NCBI GenBank assembly: GCA_903871875.1
Contig: CAIQIR010000018.1
Span: 1-50,225, forward strand
Origin: an uncultured Schlesneria sp.
GTDB taxonomy: Bacteria > Planctomycetota > Planctomycetia > Planctomycetales > Planctomycetaceae
Direction of reading: 5' to 3'
Length of the DNA: 50,225 bases
Made by a program: the position numbers and the translations under genes. The notes beneath the pieces are model-generated. The model worked only from the letters and a program-made list of their open reading frames with translations. It made no database searches and had not been told where the DNA came from. This document shows, piece after piece, positions 18,886 through 28,148 of this stretch (positions within the stretch are counted from its first letter, which is position 1; the number at the start of each line of letters is the position of its first letter).

Positions 18886-21800
18886 TTAACGGGTTTCCAA
18901 CCAGTTTTTTGCCCAATCCGAATAATAGTCCGAGGGAAACTTGTCGAGGATTCGTTCCTTCATTTCCAGAAAACTTGATGTCGGCACTGTCTCGGGAATG
19001 TCAGCCCCTTTGACGAAACGTTGTTCAGCAATCGATTCGAGAAATTCCGGAAACCATGCGGGGATATCGCGCGGCACCACGGGAATGTCCCATAAGAACG
19101 CTTCTGAATTGTCAGTGGCTAGAAATACGGACTGGCAATCAGGACCAAATTGGGGGCCATTCGTCGACGAATGAAACCCTGTCCCGATCGGAGCCGGTTG
19201 ATTCAGCAAGACCGTCAACGGAACTCCCATTTCCGTGTCCCAAATTCTCAAGCCCTGAAAGTCCATCACGAGAAGGCGGCGGTTGTCTGCGCTGAACTTC
19301 ACGTTTCTGACGGCATGCTCGGATCGTAATGCACGACAATGGGGTTGACCCGTGATCGCATTCCAAATCATCGCCGTCCGATCTCGCGACGCTGTGGCGA
19401 CATACTTTCCATCAGGACTATAGCTGGCTTCCAGCAATTCACCTCGATGAGGCAGCAGATACCGTTGTTGACCTGTTTTCAGATCCCAAATCCGCGCAGT
19501 GCAGTCGTGTGAACTGGTAAGGACAGATTGGCCATCTGGGGAAAAGGCCACTGACATCACTTCATTTTCGTGACCGATCAGATTCTGAATGAGGCGGCCT
19601 GATTGCGTCTCCCAAATACTGGTAACGCGGTTTTCCCCCGCGGTAGCAACCAGCTTTCCATTCGGAGAAAATGCCACTGAATTGATTTCCGAACCGTGAG
19701 GCGACTCCCAGCTGACGCGTCCAGTGGAAACATCCCACAAGCGGATGAAGCCGTCCGTTGAACCTGTTGCGAATTGCTTTCCATCCGTTGAGAGCTCGGC
19801 AGGTTGAAATGTGGTCGAAATCTTGACCGGCTCAAACTTCGGCTCACCACCTGGTACTGATCGAATGGAGACTTGCCCCCGATCAGTCACGACAATCAAC
19901 TCAGAACTATCTGGGGTAAACAGCAGACCCCAAGGCGATCCGTCAATCAGTAAAGGACCGCAAACGGGTTTTCCGGTACCAAATTCCATCACCCACAGGT
20001 TGTCGTCGGTGCCTTCCAAGGCAATCCATTTGCCATCCGGACTGACTTTGCTTCCACCATGGCCCCAATGTTTTTTGGGCGGCTCCTGCGAGTGGACTCG
20101 CCGATTGGCGGGCTGTTTCTGATCATGAATTTGCCAAAGCTGGACGGCACCGCTCTCGGTGTCTGATAACCGCTGCTTACCATGTGACGTCGCCGTCAAA
20201 TAGACGTCCCGTCCATTCAAGCTTCCACATTCGGCGTATGCGACGTGGTAGCTGTGACGAATCGGTTCGCAGTCGCGATCACCTGTTCCCGCTTTCCAAA
20301 TCTGTACTAACGAATCGTCACCCCATGTCAGGACTTGATCGCGCGATTTCGGAAAAGTGCCTCCCTGAATCGTGTAATAATGCTCGAGCTTGGGAGTCAG
20401 CGGCATTCCCGTTGCCATGTCACATACCTGACTCCAACCTGCAATGCTAGAAAATGCAAATCGACTGGCATCGTGGTCAAGACAGAGTTTCGTAATTGCG
20501 AAATCGGGACTCTTAAATTCGCAGCGTTTGCTGCCAGAGATCAAATCCCAGACAGTGCCACCAATTGACGTTGCAGTCACCGCGATCGACAACTCGTCAC
20601 TCACATCCGCGAGTGAAAACGGGGCCGTGACAAATCGCAGCCGTTGTTCACCGGTTTCGGTGTTCCAGGTTTCAATCAAAGACCGTTCGCCATCGGCCGT
20701 CGCCGCGCAGACGTGAGCGAAGTCATTGCCAAATTTTGCGGAAACAATCTGTCCGTCGCGTTTCAACGGTCCCCATTGCAACTTGCCACCGGCGACATCA
20801 TATGTCGAAATGGAATGTCGAGTCCGAACGAGAATTGAATTTCCGCCGGAACTGAAATGGACATGAGTAACGGCGTCTTCTTGCTGCAACGGATCGCCAA
20901 TCGGTGCCCCTGTCTGAACGTCCCACAAACGTGCCGTTTTGTCGCTAGATGCAGTCGCCACCATTCGTCCGTCAGGACTAAACTCAACCCAATTGACTCG
21001 ATCAGCATGCGACAGTGCCGGCGCCAGTTGAACCGAGGCCATCGAGTCCCAAATCCGCGCCGTTCCATCGGCCGAGCCCGTGACGACACGCTTTCCGTCG
21101 GGAGCCAAACGAGCAATGCTTAATTCGGCCCCGCCGGGATGACGAATCTGGGGAGCCAAAGGAATGGGAAACCTGAAGCGTTCGACAATTGAGATCCCGA
21201 GCATCGCCGCTTTCCAATCGTTCGGATTGGCACGAATCAGAGCGGCTGTTTTGGCCAGCGCCGTTGAAGACTGCTCGCGGCGTAATGTGTCATCGATCGC
21301 CGCCCATTCGAGAATCAAAAGGCTTTGCTTGAGCCCAATGTTGGCTTGTTCCGCACGGCTCCATTGCCAAAGGGCCACTGCCGTTCCTACCAGAATCGCT
21401 AACATCAGCAGCCCGGACACTGAAGAGACGACCGGGTTTCGACGACACCACCGAACGGAGTGCTCCCACGAGCTGATCGGACGTGCGAGAATTGGCTTGT
21501 GATCGATGAACCGTTGAAGTTCATCTGCGACATCAATTGCCGATGGATACCGCTGCTCGGGACGTTTCTCAAGGCAACGCATGGTGATCGTTTCGAGATC
21601 GCGATGCACTGCGGGGTTGATGCTACGGGGCAACGCAGGGGTTTCGTGAATCGATTTCCACATTGCTTCCACTGCGGTCGCCCCACAGAACGGGGGCGAA
21701 CCAGTGAGCAATTCGTATAACATCGCCCCCAAGCCGTAAATGTCGGTGGCCGTAGTCACGTCAAAGTCGCCGGCCGCTTGTTCCGGCGAAACATACCCTG

Positions 21801-22668
21801 GAGTTCCCAGCACGGCTTGAGACAAAGTCAGTCCCAGGTCCGCATTACCTGTCAATTTCGCCAATCCAAAATCGGTCAGGTGGGGCTGCCCCTGCGCGTC
21901 GATCAAAATATTTGATGGTTTTAAATCACGATGGAGCACCCCATGCGCATGCGCGAAATTCAATGCTCGGGCGATTTTCGCCATCAATTCGGCAATTTTG
22001 ACTTCCCGATTACGGAGGTTCGTTGACGAAGTCTGACCGCTCAATCGAAGCTCACCAAGATGCTCGCTCAGACTTTTTCCGTTAATCAGCTCCATGCTAA
22101 AAAAGTGCTGCCCATGGAATTCGCCAATTTCGTAGATGCGAACGATTCCTGGATGTTGCATTCGTGCAGCGGATTGGGCTTCGAGACGAAATCGCTCCAA
22201 CGACTCGGGCGAAGCGAGTTGCCCGGCGAGAATCAGCTTAACCGCCACTTCTCGGTTGAGACTTCGTTGCCGAGCACGATAGACGACTCCCATCCCTCCG
22301 CGAGCGATCTCCGACAGCAATTCATAGTCACCAAATTCTGACGACAACTGCGGAGACGAGAGTTTCATGCTCGCTTCAGGCACTTGCGATGCGGATTCGG
22401 CCTGGGATCTGGAAAACAGGGGAAGCGAATGGACGGCCAACTGGAGCAGGCAATAACTGCAATCGCCAAAAGGCGCATTCGCGGAAATCGAATTTCCGCA
22501 GACGTCGCATCGAGCTTTGGATTCTACCGCCATTTTCAAATGAAGATCCTCGGATGAATTCGCCGACCCAGCGTCTTCGGCTTCATCGTTCATGGAGCTT
22601 GCCAGATTCGCATTCCGAGCAATGTCATCAGTCCTGACGTTGCCTGATCGCGATTCTGTCCCTCCCAT
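18886..22668 (-). CDS. Membrane Ser/Thr protein kinase with C-terminal WD40 repeats
   Basis: A 1260-residue regulatory kinase. An N-terminal zinc-ribbon-like motif has C54/C57 and C70/C73. The kinase domain (about 114-390) is complete: glycine loop IARGGMGVVY, K144 in VAVK, HRDLKPSN with D248, DFG 266-268 and YVSPEQ. One membrane segment lies at about 413-434. The C-terminal 750 residues form a WD40 array with at least eight visible blades (for example DGTARIWD, DKTARLWD, DCTARIWD), probably extracytoplasmic and sensing or binding partners. It is divergent from a sigma-factor gene 193 bases away. The start at 22668 is not decisive; ATG 22592 is another choice. Confidence 0.93.
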   Translation of the reverse strand: MGGTESRSGNVRTDDIARNANLASSMNDEAEDAGSANSSEDLHLKMAVESKARCDVCGNSISANAPFGDCSYCLLQLAVHSLPLFSRSQAESASQVPEASMKLSSPQLSSEFGDYELLSEIARGGMGVVYRARQRSLNREVAVKLILAGQLASPESLERFRLEAQSAARMQHPGIVRIYEIGEFHGQHFFSMELINGKSLSEHLGELRLSGQTSSTNLRNREVKIAELMAKIARALNFAHAHGVLHRDLKPSNILIDAQGQPHLTDFGLAKLTGNADLGLTLSQAVLGTPGYVSPEQAAGDFDVTTATDIYGLGAMLYELLTGSPPFCGATAVEAMWKSIHETPALPRSINPAVHRDLETITMRCLEKRPEQRYPSAIDVADELQRFIDHKPILARPISSWEHSVRWCRRNPVVSSVSGLLMLAILVGTAVALWQWSRAEQANIGLKQSLLILEWAAIDDTLRREQSSTALAKTAALIRANPNDWKAAMLGISIVERFRFPIPLAPQIRHPGGAELSIARLAPDGKRVVTGSADGTARIWDSMASVQLAPALSHADRVNWVEFSPDGRMVATASSDKTARLWDVQTGAPIGDPLQQEDAVTHVHFSSGGNSILVRTRHSISTYDVAGGKLQWGPLKRDGQIVSAKFGNDFAHVCAATADGERSLIETWNTETGEQRLRFVTAPFSLADVSDELSIAVTATSIGGTVWDLISGSKRCEFKSPDFAITKLCLDHDASRFAFSSIAGWSQVCDMATGMPLTPKLEHYYTIQGGTFPKSRDQVLTWGDDSLVQIWKAGTGDRDCEPIRHSYHVAYAECGSLNGRDVYLTATSHGKQRLSDTESGAVQLWQIHDQKQPANRRVHSQEPPKKHWGHGGSKVSPDGKWIALEGTDDNLWVMEFGTGKPVCGPLLIDGSPWGLLFTPDSSELIVVTDRGQVSIRSVPGGEPKFEPVKISTTFQPAELSTDGKQFATGSTDGFIRLWDVSTGRVSWESPHGSEINSVAFSPNGKLVATAGENRVTSIWETQSGRLIQNLIGHENEVMSVAFSPDGQSVLTSSHDCTARIWDLKTGQQRYLLPHRGELLEASYSPDGKYVATASRDRTAMIWNAITGQPHCRALRSEHAVRNVKFSADNRRLLVMDFQGLRIWDTEMGVPLTVLLNQPAPIGTGFHSSTNGPQFGPDCQSVFLATDNSEAFLWDIPVVPRDIPAWFPEFLESIAEQRFVKGADIPETVPTSSFLEMKERILDKFPSDYYSDWAKNWLETR

Positions 22669-22701
22669 TCCATCGTCTCGTCACCGCTCAAGATAGTGAA
22701 G

Positions 22702-22731
22702 CTGACAAATCCGTGTCCCGCTCGTTATAGT
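22702..22731 (+). promoter_or_regulatory. Candidate promoter of the second sigma-factor gene
   Basis: CTGACA (22702-22707), an 18-base spacer and TATAGT (22726-22731). Each hexamer matches the sigma-70 consensus at five of six positions. It lies in the divergent region and points toward the sigma-factor gene at 22862. Confidence 0.4.
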
Positions 22732-22861
22732 CCTTCGCTTCAGAAAAATATCGAGATGCCTGAGATCAATTGACTGACCTTGCCAGTGCCTTTTATTGCT
22801 CTTTTTTCCGAGCAATTGCCCGGTGGTAATTGCAAACGATCAAATCGCGGAGTTTGATTTC

Positions 22862-23617
22862 ATGATGGACGTGGTGGGCCATGAACCAACTCCTCCGAAT
22901 CGAGGTTGGTTCAAGACCACGCGCTGGAGCGTTGTTCGGCGTATTCAAGATTTTCGCCCTGAGGAACGTCGGCATGCCTGGGGTGAGATATTCGAGATTT
23001 ACTGGTATCCACTCTATGTTTTCTGTCGCCGTCGCGGTTCGTCGGAAAATGACGCAACGGACTTGATTCAGGGGTTCTTTACTCATTTGCTTGCAGGCGA
23101 AGGATTGAACTCTGTCACTCCCGAGAAAGGGTTGTTTCGATCGTACTTACTCAGCGCCTTTCGAAACTACGTGTCCAATGAATTTCGAAAAGAGGATGCG
23201 ATCCGCAGGGGTGGTCAGGATGTGATCTTAAACTTCTCCAACCTGAATCCTGAAATACGTTATTCGCTGGAGTCGAAAACAGAAGAATCGCCTGAACGAG
23301 CCTTTGAACGAAATTGGGCAGAAGCTCTGCTCGGTCGTGCTCGACAACGACTCGCGGAAGAATATGAGAACTCGACGAAAGCAGAGCTGTTTGCCATGCT
23401 TCAACCTCATTTGGCGCATGAAGGCGAGGCATCAACTCAGGCCGAGATCGGAATGAAGTTGAACCTGAGCGCACAGCTTGTCCGAAAGTCACTGGAGCGC
23501 ATGAGACGGCGATTTGGCAATTTGATTCTCGAAGAAATCGCAGCCACAGTAAACGACACGGACGAAGTCGAAGATGAACTGCGCCACCTGCTCAACATCC
23601 TCGGTGCGAAACCGTAA
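22862..23617 (+). CDS. RNA polymerase sigma factor, ECF type
   Basis: A 251-residue sigma-70 family protein of a planctomycete-type ECF group. The N-terminus has NRGWFKTTRWSVV, and region 2 is recognisable around ENDATDLIQGFFTHLL. Region 4 is a C-terminal helix-turn-helix around STQAEIGMKLNLSAQLVRKSLERMRRR. ATG 22862 follows GGAG nine bases upstream; the frame is open to 22796 but without better support. It is divergent from the WD40 kinase, repeating the layout of the 7036/7864 pair. The kinase probably controls its activity, which is inference from position. Confidence 0.88.
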   Translation: MMDVVGHEPTPPNRGWFKTTRWSVVRRIQDFRPEERRHAWGEIFEIYWYPLYVFCRRRGSSENDATDLIQGFFTHLLAGEGLNSVTPEKGLFRSYLLSAFRNYVSNEFRKEDAIRRGGQDVILNFSNLNPEIRYSLESKTEESPERAFERNWAEALLGRARQRLAEEYENSTKAELFAMLQPHLAHEGEASTQAEIGMKLNLSAQLVRKSLERMRRRFGNLILEEIAATVNDTDEVEDELRHLLNILGAKP

Positions 23618-24136
23618 ACGCCACGGCGGTCGTCTGGTCCACGTTGCAGGTTACCAACGCACCTGAGTTCAGTTGAGTGCCATCCGTACGACTCTTCGTC
23701 AGACTTTGATTCGCTGACAAGACGATCACCAGGCGGGCCGCCGTCTCAATTGTGGCAAGCAACCATTTTCTCAAGAGACGGAGCCGTTCATCGTCGCAGC
23801 GTGGATGAGCCTGCGTGGAATTGTCATAGGAAGGTTGGAAACATTAACACACCTATCGGACTCAACGCGATCCAAGCGCTCGCGCGAGATTCCAAAGGAA
23901 GTCTCACGATCTTCTTGATCAAACTCAGGATTCTTGAATTCGACGAGCGAAGTTTTTTCTCTCCAGTTTCCATACGGAGTTTTGCCTGCTCAGGTCGATC
24001 CTGGATCAGGTAACCAAATGAGACGGGGTGGCTGGTACTGAAATGATTTGATCTCGTCACCCTTTTGCGATTTCGGCACGACCTGGTTCGCACCAGGACT
24101 TCAGGGGAGGATTCGATTCCCTTCACCCGCTTGGCG
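23618..24136. other. Spacer with the right-hand tRNA-Gly fragment
   Basis: 519 bases with no supported gene. At 24101-24131 lies a copy of the 3' part of tRNA-Gly (the last 20 bases identical). Just upstream, 24082-24097 form the stem CCTGG/CCAGG. No 5' acceptor strand complementary to CACCCGC is present, so this is not a complete tRNA gene. The repeat ends five bases before the MFS gene stop codon. Confidence 0.6.
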
Positions 24137-25498
24137 TTATGCGTCGGCCGATTTGGGTTGGTTCCACGCCTGCAGATAGTCGAGGCTGCGACGATAACTC
24201 TTCAGGCTGATTCCCAGCAGCACGATCGCGAGGAGATACGACACGACCCCCACGACCTGTAGTGATCGGTGGACCTGGTTCTGGTCTTTGAAGACTTGTT
24301 CCGTCAGCACCGCAGCGACAGTCGGGCCCAGTCCCATACCGATCAGATTGATCACGAACAAGTAGACCGAGGTGGCCTGGGCTCGCATCGGGTTGGGCAT
24401 CATCCGTTGAATGGCTGCCGGGGCGACGCCAAACGGCATACTCGCGAAGAAGACCATCGGGACGAGAAGTGCAGCGGCCCATTCGCCCGATTGGGCCATG
24501 GGATAGAATGTGATCCAGGGCAGCCCGCACACGCAGGCCAGCCAGGCCACACGCACCGGCGCGTCGATCCGTCCGCGCTGGGTCCACCAATCGGCCAGCC
24601 AACCTCCGGCGACGACACCAAAGGTGCCCACCGTGGCGACGATCGATCCATAAACCATCCCCGTGCCGCCCGGCGTCCATTTGAATCGACGCACAAACAT
24701 CGATGGGATCCAGGAAGTACTGGCGTATGAATTCAATGTCACAAACGCGATGCCGAGATTCAGGCAAATAAAGGTCGTTCGGTTATCGACGATATATTTC
24801 CAAAGCTCCGCAACCGTCACCGCTGGCAGCGCCACGGTACCCTTTTTTGCCAGTCCTTTTCGAGGCGGTTCTTTTACGGTTAATAAGAGCAAGGCCACGA
24901 GCAAGCCGGGAAGTCCGACTACAAAAAAGACCAGCTGCCACGAGCGGACGCTGCCTACCAGCGGGAATGAAAAGCTCTCTTGTGCGGACGCAAATTTTAC
25001 GACCATCCCCCCGAGGATGAACGCCAGCCCCGAGCCGATATAGATGCCCATCGAATAGACACTCATCGCCGTCGAACGGCGATGGGGCGGGAAATAGTCG
25101 GCGATCAGCGAATACGCGGCGGGCGATAACGTGGCCTCGCCGACACCGACGCCCATGCGCATCAACGCCAGATCCCAAAACTTCTTGGTCAGGCCGCAAC
25201 CGGCTGTCATCAGACTCCAGAAAGCGATGCCGATGCAGATGATGGCTCGGCGGCTTTTCGTATCGGCCAGACGCCCCAAAGGAATGCCGAACAACGTATA
25301 GAAGACGACGAAACTCAAGCCCATCAGCAGGCTAATCTGGATGTCAGTGATCTGCAGATCACGCTGGATCGGCGCGACCATCAGGTTCATGATCTGCCGG
25401 TCGATGAAGGAAAAAATGTACGCGACAGTCAGCACGCCCACCACATACCAGGCATACACCGGCGACGGATATTCTTCCGCATCATTGCCCTGCGACAT
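24137..25498 (-). CDS. MFS transporter, spinster-like
   Basis: A 453-residue inner-membrane carrier of the major facilitator superfamily with about twelve hydrophobic segments. Family signs are FSFIDRQIMNLMVAPIQRDL in the first segment, the loop GIPLGRLADTKSRR between segments 2 and 3, and MRMGVGVGEATLSPAAYSLI, which is typical of the spinster/sugar-phosphate-like subgroup. The substrate is unknown. ATG 25498 has AAGGA six bases upstream; the frame extends to 25546 without better support. It faces away from the SDR/acyl-CoA dehydrogenase cluster across a 401-base gap, so it might import a substrate for that cluster. Confidence 0.92.
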   Translation of the reverse strand: MSQGNDAEEYPSPVYAWYVVGVLTVAYIFSFIDRQIMNLMVAPIQRDLQITDIQISLLMGLSFVVFYTLFGIPLGRLADTKSRRAIICIGIAFWSLMTAGCGLTKKFWDLALMRMGVGVGEATLSPAAYSLIADYFPPHRRSTAMSVYSMGIYIGSGLAFILGGMVVKFASAQESFSFPLVGSVRSWQLVFFVVGLPGLLVALLLLTVKEPPRKGLAKKGTVALPAVTVAELWKYIVDNRTTFICLNLGIAFVTLNSYASTSWIPSMFVRRFKWTPGGTGMVYGSIVATVGTFGVVAGGWLADWWTQRGRIDAPVRVAWLACVCGLPWITFYPMAQSGEWAAALLVPMVFFASMPFGVAPAAIQRMMPNPMRAQATSVYLFVINLIGMGLGPTVAAVLTEQVFKDQNQVHRSLQVVGVVSYLLAIVLLGISLKSYRRSLDYLQAWNQPKSADA

Positions 25499-25899
25499 GA
25501 GTTTTCCTTCGTTCTGGAGATGTTCATCAAAGAGATTCAGCGACAATTTGCAGCGGCGAAATGAAACGGAAGAACGGTCACTGCATGTCGATAGGGTCGG
25601 AAGTATAACAATGAATGCATACGTTCGTTACCGTACAAGCAACACGGAATGGGCATGAGATAAGAATCCGGCCAGGACGAAATCTGGTGAGGAGGATTCC
25701 TCAATTGCGAGAAGGCCCAGGGCCAAGATCCGAACGCTCGTCCGGCGAGGAAGCAGACCTCAGCAAACCCGAACGGGGCTCGTCCGTGAAATACGGAATG
25801 GACTCGCCCTTTCCCGTGCGGCGGCTACTCAGCCGGATAACTCAACGGTAGACTATTTCGGCGTGAGTTTTTCATCAGGACGAAACAACGGAAAAAACT
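25499..25899. other. Divergent region before the catabolic cluster
   Basis: About 400 bases without a supported gene between the divergent MFS and SDR genes. Bases 25834-25866 resemble the 5' part of a tRNA, with the D-loop-like stretch CTCAACGGTAGA. No matching anticodon or T arm follows. Promoters for both neighbours should be here but were not identified. Confidence 0.4.
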
Positions 25900-26661
25900 A
25901 TGGCTGCGAGCATCTCTTTGGCGGGGAAAGTGGCATTGGTCACCGGTGGTGGGCGTGGAATTGGCAAGGCGATCGCGAAGAAGTTTGCTGAAGCGGGCGC
26001 CAATGTCGTGATTGCCAGTCGCAAGATGGAAAACTTGGAAGCGACGGCCAAGGAATTTGCGAATCTGCCCGGTCGAACTATTCCCATCGCGTGCCATGTC
26101 GGCCGGCTGGATGAAATCGAGAATCTGGTCCGACAAACCGAATCACAACTGGGACCGGTGGACATCCTGGTCAACAACAGCGCGACGAATCTGGGACAAG
26201 GTCCATCGCTGGCCGCCACCGACGAGATGCTCGACAAGATGGTCGAAATCAATATCAAATCGGCCCTGCGTCTGGTCCGACTGACCGTGCCCAAAATGAT
26301 CGAACGCGGCAAAGGATCGATCATCAATATCTGTTCGGTCGCCGGTGTTGAACCGCAACCGCAGGGCATGCTGTACAGCTTCACCAAAGCCGGTTTTATC
26401 ATGATGACGCGTAGCTGGGGACGCGAATTCGCTCGTCATGGCGTGCGCTGCAATGCGATCGCTCCCGGCTTGATCCAGACTGATTTCAGCGCCCATTTCT
26501 GGAAAGATGAAGGCTATCGCCAGGATCTGGAAACCAATCAACCGATCCCCCGGATCGGCCAGCCGGACGAAATTGGCTTCGCCGCGCTCTATCTGGCATC
26601 GGACGAATCGTCTTACGTCACCGGACAAACGTTTGTGATCGACGGCGGTATGACGGCCTAG
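25900..26661 (+). CDS. Short-chain dehydrogenase/reductase (SDR)
   Basis: A 253-residue classical SDR, an NAD(P)(H)-dependent oxidoreductase probably acting on a hydroxyacyl or ketoacyl compound. It has the cofactor loop TGGGRGIG (15-22), NNSA (92-95) and the catalytic triad S146, Y159, K163. The C-terminus [14 protein letters not shown] is typical of FabG/DHRS4-like members. ATG 25900 follows GGAAAA. It is the first gene of a plus-strand run that continues with an acyl-CoA dehydrogenase 54 bases on, which suggests a role in acyl-CoA catabolism. Confidence 0.93.
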   Translation: MAASISLAGKVALVTGGGRGIGKAIAKKFAEAGANVVIASRKMENLEATAKEFANLPGRTIPIACHVGRLDEIENLVRQTESQLGPVDILVNNSATNLGQGPSLAATDEMLDKMVEINIKSALRLVRLTVPKMIERGKGSIINICSVAGVEPQPQGMLYSFTKAGFIMMTRSWGREFARHGVRCNAIAPGLIQTDFSAHFWKDEGYRQDLETNQPIPRIGQPDEIGFAALYLASDESSYVTGQTFVIDGGMTA

Positions 26662-26715
26662 TCCCTGAATTGTGGTCGGATACCGCGTACCCGCCGTAGT
26701 CCCTGGAGAATTCCA

Positions 26716-27939
26716 ATGAGCGAAACGTCCGAGTTCTTTGGTCTTTCCGCACGAGCGAAAGACTATCGCAGCCGATTAACGGCCTTCATGGAAGAACATG
26801 TCTACCCCAACGAAATCACCTATCATCAGCAGGGTAAATCAGGTGATCGCTGGCAACCCCGGCCGATCATCGAAGAGTTGAAAGTCAAAGCTCAGGCGGC
26901 CGGATTGTGGAACTTGTTCCTGCCCGAAAGCCAACTGGGAGCGGGGCTGACGAACCTCGAATATGCCGGGTTGTGCGAAATCATGGGGCGGGTTCCCTGG
27001 GCCCCCGAGATCTTCAATTGCTCGGCTCCCGATACGGGCAACATGGAAGTTCTGGTCCGCTATGGTTCACCACAACAACAGGAACAATGGTTGAAACCGC
27101 TGCTGGCAGGCAAGATTCGCTCGTGCTTTGCCATGACGGAACCAGCTGTCGCATCGTCGGACGCCACGAATATCGAAGCCCGTATCGAACGACAGGGAGA
27201 CGACTACATCCTGAACGGACGCAAATGGTGGACGTCGGGAGCGGGCGATCCGCGCTGCAGAGTCGCGATCTTCATGGGACAGTCCAATCCTTTGGCACCA
27301 GTTCACCAGCGGCAATCGATGATCTTAGTTCCGATGGATGCTCCCGGGCTAAAGATCGAACGCATGCTGACCGTATTCGGCTATGACGACGCGCCACACG
27401 GTCACGCGGAGGTCACGTTTGAGAACGTTCGCGTTCCGGCCACCAACTTGTTGCTCGGCGAAGGGCGAGGATTCGAAATCGCCCAAGGGCGACTAGGACC
27501 AGGCCGAATTCATCACTGCATGCGGCTGATTGGTCTGGCCGAGCGGGCGTTGGAATCGATGTGCCGACGCGCACAGTCTCGCGTCGCCTTTGGCAAGCCG
27601 ATTGCCGAACAGGGAACGGTTCGAGCCGATATCGCGAATTCTCGCATCGAGATCGATCAAGCCCGACTGCTGACGATGAAAGCGGCGCAAATGATGGACA
27701 CCGTGGGCAACAAGGAAGCCCGAACCGAGATTGCGATGATCAAGGTCGTGGCGCCGAATGTCGCACTGCAAGTCATCGATCGAGCCATTCAAGCCCACGG
27801 GGCGGCGGGTGTGAGCGGAGATTTCTTTCTGGCCGATGCCTGGTCGTCATCGCGAACGTTGCGACTGGCAGATGGCCCGGACGAAGTTCATCGCGAAACG
27901 ATCGCACGCCTGGAACTGCGTCGCCATTCGGCCAAGTGA
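26716..27939 (+). CDS. Acyl-CoA dehydrogenase family protein, ACAD10/11-like
   Basis: A 407-residue FAD-dependent member of the acyl-CoA dehydrogenase family. [15 protein letters not shown] and [15 protein letters not shown] match the central flavin-binding region, and FGKPIAEQG follows in the C-terminal helical domain. The C-terminal motif [12 protein letters not shown] replaces the YEGT-type catalytic loop of ordinary acyl-CoA dehydrogenases and is typical of the ACAD10/ACAD11 group. Those enzymes act on 4-phosphoacyl-CoA esters made by a fused APH-fold kinase domain. Here that kinase is a separate gene at 29684. ATG 26716 has GGAG well spaced. The ACAD10/11 link rests on motif resemblance from memory. 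Confidence 0.92.
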   Translation: MSETSEFFGLSARAKDYRSRLTAFMEEHVYPNEITYHQQGKSGDRWQPRPIIEELKVKAQAAGLWNLFLPESQLGAGLTNLEYAGLCEIMGRVPWAPEIFNCSAPDTGNMEVLVRYGSPQQQEQWLKPLLAGKIRSCFAMTEPAVASSDATNIEARIERQGDDYILNGRKWWTSGAGDPRCRVAIFMGQSNPLAPVHQRQSMILVPMDAPGLKIERMLTVFGYDDAPHGHAEVTFENVRVPATNLLLGEGRGFEIAQGRLGPGRIHHCMRLIGLAERALESMCRRAQSRVAFGKPIAEQGTVRADIANSRIEIDQARLLTMKAAQMMDTVGNKEARTEIAMIKVVAPNVALQVIDRAIQAHGAAGVSGDFFLADAWSSSRTLRLADGPDEVHRETIARLELRRHSAK

Positions 27940-28148
27940 CCGTGGAAAGAAGTGGGGACGATTAGAGGGTTGCTCCCGCTTCGGGATGAGTCCCATCAAC
28001 GAACGCAGCTAGTTGAGAGCGAAAAGTCACCCGACTACGGCTCACGAAAATCGGTGGCTCGTCAATTCACATCAACAACGCAGAGAGCGACTCCAGGGCC
28101 TCGCCCTCTCTGCCAGACATTCGCCGCATCACGGCTAAGAGAACCACT

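Larger units (their letters stand above)
15765..24131. mobile_element. Candidate tRNA-Gly-targeted genomic island
   Basis: The last 20 bases of tRNA-Gly (15765-15784) are repeated perfectly at 24112-24131. The wider 31-base windows (15754-15784 and 24101-24131) differ at three positions. Both copies end exactly at the tRNA 3' end, as attL/attR sites of tRNA-targeting elements do. The enclosed DNA holds a dehydrogenase gene, two unrecognised genes, a WD40 kinase and a sigma factor. Parts of it look more A/T-rich than the flanks, for example 17690-18560. No integrase gene is visible, so it would be a degraded or mobilised element. An alternative is a chance partial tRNA duplication. Confidence 0.45.

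Noticed and set aside
18452-18916. 154-codon minus-strand frame downstream of the WD40 kinase
   Set aside because: Overlaps the kinase gene end, has no ribosome site, and its composition is not protein-like.
23592-24126. Small minus-strand frames between the sigma factor and the tRNA fragment
   Set aside because: Short, without ribosome sites or family resemblance. One overlaps the end of the sigma gene.
24060-24131. A second functional tRNA-Gly
   Set aside because: Only the 3' part matches. No 5' acceptor strand pairs with the 3' end, and no proper D arm is present.
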